A program made the position numbers and the translations under genes. This document shows, in pieces, positions 60,416 to 64,000 of a DNA stretch of 64,000 bases. This DNA comes from Lentisalinibacter salinarum (lineage in GTDB: Bacteria > Pseudomonadota > Gammaproteobacteria > Steroidobacterales > Woeseiaceae): positions 124,001 to 188,000 of the forward strand of contig NZ_JAPDRH010000003.1 in the NCBI RefSeq assembly GCF_040706555.1, written 5' to 3'. Position 1 is the stretch's first letter. The number at the start of each line of letters is the position of its first letter. The notes below the pieces were generated by a model that saw nothing but the letters and a program-made list of their open reading frames with translations, did no database searches and had not been told where the DNA came from.

Positions 60416-61021
60416 TCAGTCCTCCAGTTCGAAGCGGATGCGCGTCTTCACACCAGGCACCTCGACCGGCTGACCGTCCACGACGCGCGGCTTGTACTTG
60501 AATTTCAGCACGGCGCGCATGGCGGCCCGGTTGAACAGGCTGCTGCTCGAGTAGATCACCACCGGGTCCTTGACGGTACCCGCCGTGGTCACCGTGAACT
60601 CGAGGTCCACGTAGCCCTCGATGCCCCGCGACAAAGCCCGGCTCGGATAGATGGGGGCGACGCGCACGATGGGCAGGTACTCGCCGTCGGTATACGACAG
60701 CGTACCGGGACCGGAGATGCTGACGTCAGTGGTCGAGGACGGCGGCCGCACGTTAATGACCGGCGCATTCGGGTCGATATCGTCCTGCGACGGCGGCGGC
60801 GTATCCGGCGGCGGCTGCTGCGGCTTCGGCGGCTTCTCCGGCTTCGGCTCCTCGACGTTCACGATCTCCTGCTTCTTCACCCGGACGAAGTCCAGGAAAT
60901 AGCGCTTCTGGGGATCCGTCAGCGCGCTCTCGCCGGTCTCGATCAGGAACTGCATCAGGAAAAGCAGCCCGAAGGTGACCGCGACGCCGCTCACGATGGC
61001 GATGACATACCGGACGATCAT
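60416..61021 (-). CDS. tonB2: Energy transducer TonB, TonB2 type
   Basis: A 201-residue protein anchored by one N-terminal helix (about 4-27). A Pro-Lys-Glu-rich spacer follows at about 55-80, then the C-terminal TonB fold with IYPSRALSRGIEGYVDLEFTV and FKYKPRVVDGQPVEV. It transmits proton-motive energy from ExbBD to outer-membrane receptors such as the one at 1-519. The short length and the downstream TPR gene mark it as TonB2-like. Confidence 0.93.
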   Translation of the reverse strand: MIVRYVIAIVSGVAVTFGLLFLMQFLIETGESALTDPQKRYFLDFVRVKKQEIVNVEEPKPEKPPKPQQPPPDTPPPSQDDIDPNAPVINVRPPSSTTDVSISGPGTLSYTDGEYLPIVRVAPIYPSRALSRGIEGYVDLEFTVTTAGTVKDPVVIYSSSSLFNRAAMRAVLKFKYKPRVVDGQPVEVPGVKTRIRFELED

Positions 61022-61092
61022 AATCTAGCCTCCGTTCCGGAAACCGGAACCCTTATCCCTGGACGGCCGCCTGCCCGTCACCGGCGCCACCC

Positions 61093-61506
61093 TCAGTCCT
61101 CGTTCGCGGCAATCGAGACGTTGTACACGCCGGCCTGCCGCGCCGCATCCATTACCTGGACGAGCGTCTCGTTGTAGGACTTCTTGTCCGCCTGGATCAC
61201 CACCGAGCCTTTCGGATTCTCGGCGTGCAGCCGCTCGATGTTCGCCCGCACCGCACGCGGATCCACGCGGCGACGGTCGATCCAGATCTCGTTGTTGTCG
61301 CTGATCGCGATCAGGATGTTCGCGTTCTCCTTCCGCTCCGCCGTTGGAGCATCCGGTCGGTTCACATCGATGCCGGCTTCCTTGATGAACGAAGCCGTCA
61401 CGATGAAGAAGATCAGCATGATGAACACCACGTCGAGCATGGGTGTCAGGTTGATCTCGTTTTCTTCCTCTTCTGCGCCGCCCATGGCGCCGATCGGTCT
61501 GCGCAT
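61093..61506 (-). CDS. exbD2: Biopolymer transport protein ExbD, ExbD2 type
   Basis: A 137-residue protein with one N-terminal helix (about 20-43), INLTPMLDVVFIMLIFFIVTASF. Asp24 in the helix is the proton-relay residue. The periplasmic domain includes VVIQADKKSYNETLVQVMDAARQAG. It works in the ExbB-ExbD proton channel that drives TonB. The gene lies between exbB2 and tonB2. Confidence 0.95.
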   Translation of the reverse strand: MRRPIGAMGGAEEEENEINLTPMLDVVFIMLIFFIVTASFIKEAGIDVNRPDAPTAERKENANILIAISDNNEIWIDRRRVDPRAVRANIERLHAENPKGSVVIQADKKSYNETLVQVMDAARQAGVYNVSIAANED

Positions 61507-61527
61507 TATTCGGTCCTCTGGTGAACT

Positions 61528-62055
61528 CTAGTGATCCATGGTCAGCGAGTCTTCGAGCATGATGACCTCATGCTCCGCGCGTCTCGATAGTATTGTGACA
61601 AGCAGGACGCCGGAAAGTGCGCCGACCATGCCGGCCATCGTGGGGATCGTGGCCTTGGAGACGCCGGCCGCCATCGAGCGTACGTTACCGCTGCCGGCGA
61701 ACGCCATCACCTCGAAGACCTCGATCATGCCGGTCACCGTACCGAGGAGACCGAGCAGCGGACACAGCGCCACGAGGGTCTTGATGAAGCCGAGCCCCTG
61801 GTTGGCCGCCATGGAGACCCGGGAGATCATCGCGTCCCGGATCTGATGAGCGTTCCACGACTGACGCTCCGGACGGGCCTCCCAGTCTTCCAGCACCTGT
61901 CGGGACAGAGCCCGCAGATTGCCCCGGAAGAAGATCAGGCGCTCGACGATCAGCAGCCACATGACGAAGATCGTCACCGCGATCAGGTTGAGCACGGGCC
62001 CACCGAGCTCCATGAAATCCCGTACGGCGAGGAGTGCGTCTTCGAGCCAGACCAT
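61528..62055 (-). CDS. exbB2: Biopolymer transport protein ExbB, ExbB2 type
   Basis: A 175-residue MotA/TolQ/ExbB proton-channel subunit with three membrane helices. The first is at about 17-38; the signature LCPLLGLLGTVTGMIEVFEVMA and VSKATIPTMAGMVGALSGVLLVTIL follow. It is shorter than E. coli ExbB and matches the second, compact ExbB of TonB2 clusters. It lies between ttpC and exbD2. Confidence 0.94.
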   Translation of the reverse strand: MVWLEDALLAVRDFMELGGPVLNLIAVTIFVMWLLIVERLIFFRGNLRALSRQVLEDWEARPERQSWNAHQIRDAMISRVSMAANQGLGFIKTLVALCPLLGLLGTVTGMIEVFEVMAFAGSGNVRSMAAGVSKATIPTMAGMVGALSGVLLVTILSRRAEHEVIMLEDSLTMDH

Positions 62056-62067
62056 GTGCGGCCTCCC

Positions 62068-63447
62068 CTAGCTTGCCGACTTGTGTTCGGCTTCCGAGTG
62101 CTCGGCGATGATGCCCGCGCTCTGCTCCTGCAGGATGTTCAGGATCCGCTTGCTGCGGCCCTGCAGGAACGTGTGCAGTAGCACCATCGGGATGGCGACC
62201 ACCAGGCCGAGCACGGTCGTGACCAGTGCCTGGGAGATACCGCCTGCCATGAGCTTCGGATCACCGGCGCCGTACAGCGTGATGACCTGGAAGGTCTTGA
62301 TCATGCCGGTCACCGTGCCGAGCAGGCCGGCCAGAGGTGCGACGACGGAGATCACCTTCACGAACAGCAGACCCCGGCTGAGCTTGGGCGCTTCCTTCAG
62401 CACCGCTTCGCTCAGTTTCAGCTCCAGGGTCTCGGTGTCCACGTTCTTGTTGTCTTCGTAGGCGCCGAGCACACGGCCGAGCGGGTTGTTGCTGTTCGGC
62501 TTGTCCGACTTCAGCTGAGCGCTCACCTTGCGATCGGCGATCACCAGGCTGAACAGCGAAACCAGAGCGATCAGCAGGCCGAGCAGGCCCAGGCCGATGA
62601 TGCTGTAGCCGACCACGCCGCCCTGATCGACGCGTTCACGCAGTGTCGGGCGATCCACCAGCTGGGCGAGGATGCCGCCGCGTGTGGGGTCGAGACCGAA
62701 GGTCACCGAACCCTCATCCGCGTCGAACAGGGCCGCCGTGGAATCCGTGTAGCGGGCCTGTTCCGGCTGACGCTGCAGCTCGACCACGTTGCCGGTCTCG
62801 GACGTGTAGTTCAGGTAGATGCCGTCGCTGACGATGTTGAACGTGCCGACCCGGATCACCGGGATGGTGGATTCCGCGCCGTCGGCCAGGATGACGCTGC
62901 GCTCGAACTGCACGACCTTGCCGCTCTCGGTCATCTGGCGCTGCAGCTCGAACCAGAGACGCTCGATGTCCTCGATGGACGCGAGCCTGGTGCTGCTCGC
63001 CATCGTGGCCCCGAGTTCCACCAGGAAATCCTCGCGGCCCGGATACTGCGCGCTGATGAGCGAATTCTGGAACACGCTCTGCGTGTCGCCGGCCACCTGC
63101 TGCAGGACGCCGAACAACTCCTTCAGCGAGCCGAGGCGCTCGTCGAGTTCCGCGGCTGCCGTGGCCAGCTTGCGGTTGTTCTCCTCGAAAAGCTCCTCCA
63201 GCTGTTCGCCGCGCTGTTCCAGCGAGGCGCGTTCATTCCTCGCCTGGTTCAGCAGCGCCTGCTGCTCGGACTGACGCCGACGGAATTCCGCCAGACGCTG
63301 TTCGTTCTCGCGTGCTTCACGCGCCTGGCCCTGCTTCACCATATTCAGGAGTTCGTCCAGGGAGGCGGCTTCCTGCGCGGTCGCGCTGCCGCTGCCGAGG
63401 CCGAATGCGAGCAGGCCGGTGGCGGCTATGGTTACGATCTTCTTCAT
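62068..63447 (-). CDS. ttpC: TtpC-like ExbB-family protein with periplasmic N-terminal domain
   Basis: A 459-residue protein: signal peptide of about 24 residues (ending GSATA), a long coiled-coil at about 40-110, a beta-rich periplasmic region to about 270, then three membrane helices. The last two form the MotA/TolQ/ExbB domain, VAPLAGLLGTVTGMIKTFQVITLYGAG and ALVTTVLGLVVAIPMVLLHTFL. This is the TtpC arrangement needed for TonB2 function in Vibrio. It shares four bases with the upstream DUF3450 gene. Confidence 0.9.
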   Translation of the reverse strand: MKKIVTIAATGLLAFGLGSGSATAQEAASLDELLNMVKQGQAREARENEQRLAEFRRRQSEQQALLNQARNERASLEQRGEQLEELFEENNRKLATAAAELDERLGSLKELFGVLQQVAGDTQSVFQNSLISAQYPGREDFLVELGATMASSTRLASIEDIERLWFELQRQMTESGKVVQFERSVILADGAESTIPVIRVGTFNIVSDGIYLNYTSETGNVVELQRQPEQARYTDSTAALFDADEGSVTFGLDPTRGGILAQLVDRPTLRERVDQGGVVGYSIIGLGLLGLLIALVSLFSLVIADRKVSAQLKSDKPNSNNPLGRVLGAYEDNKNVDTETLELKLSEAVLKEAPKLSRGLLFVKVISVVAPLAGLLGTVTGMIKTFQVITLYGAGDPKLMAGGISQALVTTVLGLVVAIPMVLLHTFLQGRSKRILNILQEQSAGIIAEHSEAEHKSAS

Positions 63448-64000
63448 CAGCCGGCCTCCTCAGGTGCGGGTACGGGCAGAAGGAGCAGCTCGGGCGCGAT
63501 CAGCTCATTGGCGACGCGCAGGCCCTTCTTGACCTCATTGCGGTGTTCATCGGACATGTTCCAGGTCTTCGACTCCTCATCCCAGACACCCGTCATGCTG
63601 CCGTCGGCACTCTGGAACAGAAGCGCGACACGGCCGATACGCAGGAACTCGACCTCGCGCACGCCGCCGTCGATCTCGATGGTATCCGTGTAGGACTCGA
63701 TGGTGCGTCCGAACTCGTTCTCGATCTGGAAGGCCTCCATGACCTTGCGGAACTTCTCCGCGACGGACACGTTCGGCTCGTCCATCAGGTCTTTCAGGGT
63801 CTCGATGCGCTGGGTGCGCTCCTCGAGCAGGAACGGGATATCCAGTTGTACGAACCGCTCCAGACCCTCGATCATGCGTTCCATCAGCGGATAGATCTGG
63901 CGATTGATGACGTTCGCCTTGTCGAGGGACTCGTTGATCTCGTCCAACCGGGCCTGCTGCTTCTCGGTCTGCGCTTCCATCAGCCGGTTGTAGATCTTCA
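63447..64000 (-). CDS. DUF3450 protein of the TonB2-type cluster, N-terminus missing
   Basis: The frame continues past 64000, so only the C-terminal 184 or so residues are seen. The visible part is a long coiled-coil followed by ESYTDTIEIDGGVREVEFLRIGRVALLFQSADG, the DUF3450 signature. These exported proteins regularly precede ttpC and probably act with its periplasmic coiled-coil. An internal ATG at 63980 is not a likely start because the family is about 250 residues long. Confidence 0.88.
   Translation of the reverse strand, partial: KIYNRLMEAQTEKQQARLDEINESLDKANVINRQIYPLMERMIEGLERFVQLDIPFLLEERTQRIETLKDLMDEPNVSVAEKFRKVMEAFQIENEFGRTIESYTDTIEIDGGVREVEFLRIGRVALLFQSADGSMTGVWDEESKTWNMSDEHRNEVKKGLRVANELIAPELLLLPVPAPEEAG

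Noticed and set aside
1..64000. tRNA, rRNA, CRISPR arrays, insertion sequences, phage genes or attachment sites
   Set aside because: I looked through all intergenic gaps, all under 300 bases, and saw no cloverleaf, spacer-repeat array, transposase or integrase, or flanking direct repeats.

Overview
The window is a continuous, gene-dense stretch of a high-GC chromosome and looks gammaproteobacterial. This rests on gene order: fabD-fabG-acpP-fabF-pabB-pabC-mltG-tmk-holB-pilZ, a type II secretion block gspG-N beside a rhombosortase, and a TonB2-type cluster (DUF3450, TtpC, ExbB, ExbD, TonB, TPR). I would look among high-GC, probably marine or halophilic lineages near Chromatiales or Woeseiaceae, but the sequence alone does not fix the genus. 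I see no rRNA, tRNA, CRISPR array, insertion sequence, prophage or integrase. No gap between genes reaches 300 bases.

Layout. 1-4.1 kb: tail of a TonB-dependent receptor, glpQ-type phosphodiesterase, ferredoxin-NADP reductase, a small TIR-like protein, and a divergent exo/endonuclease/phosphatase-fold protein. 4.1-7.4 kb: a fused enoyl-CoA hydratase/3-hydroxyacyl-CoA dehydrogenase and a cNMP-cNMP-rhodanese sensor-like protein. 7.4-16.2 kb (minus strand): the fatty-acid synthesis, folate, murein and replication block. 16.3-22.6 kb: rhombosortase divergent from gspGHIJKLMN. 22.5-28.6 kb: an AddAB-like helicase/nuclease pair. 28.7-38.5 kb: an aminotransferase, a catabolic operon (MaoC, acyl-CoA dehydrogenase, CoA-transferase, unknown protein, MFS carrier), a YCII protein, an FAD-linked oxidase and a secreted DUF6491-like protein. 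38.6-43.5 kb: sulfurtransferase divergent from etfBA, a membrane protein, an MDR reductase and a peroxiredoxin. 43.6-49.3 kb: a TRAP transporter split over two divergent units with a GST, a CMD-family enzyme and a GntR/FCD regulator. 49.3-58.6 kb: hydantoinase/oxoprolinase B and A, HMG-CoA lyase, a second CoA-transferase with a cysteine hydrolase and a VOC protein, and a second acyl-CoA dehydrogenase. 58.6-64 kb: a [2Fe-2S] ferredoxin and the TonB2-type operon, which runs off the end.

How it fits together. Two acyl-CoA dehydrogenases, the ETF that takes their electrons, MaoC and FadJ-type hydratases, two CaiB-type CoA-transferases and HMG-CoA lyase point to a heterotroph that degrades varied organic acids and acyl-CoAs. 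TRAP and MFS carriers would supply substrate. The gsp block plus rhombosortase indicates export of processed, surface-attached enzymes, and the TonB2 cluster energises outer-membrane uptake.

The clearest regulatory signals are: two GTATAC-type operators, 63 bp apart, each over a predicted -10 of a divergent promoter pair (about 54.46-54.53 kb); a symmetric divergent promoter/inverted repeat before etfB (39.53 kb); a 20-bp palindrome just downstream of a predicted promoter (37.87 kb); and a strong hairpin between acpP and fabF. No complete defence system or wholly new system is evident. The best candidates for something undescribed are the TIR-like protein with Gln at the usual catalytic Glu, the catabolic operon containing an unrecognised 243-residue protein, and a family of paired four-to-six-helix membrane proteins.
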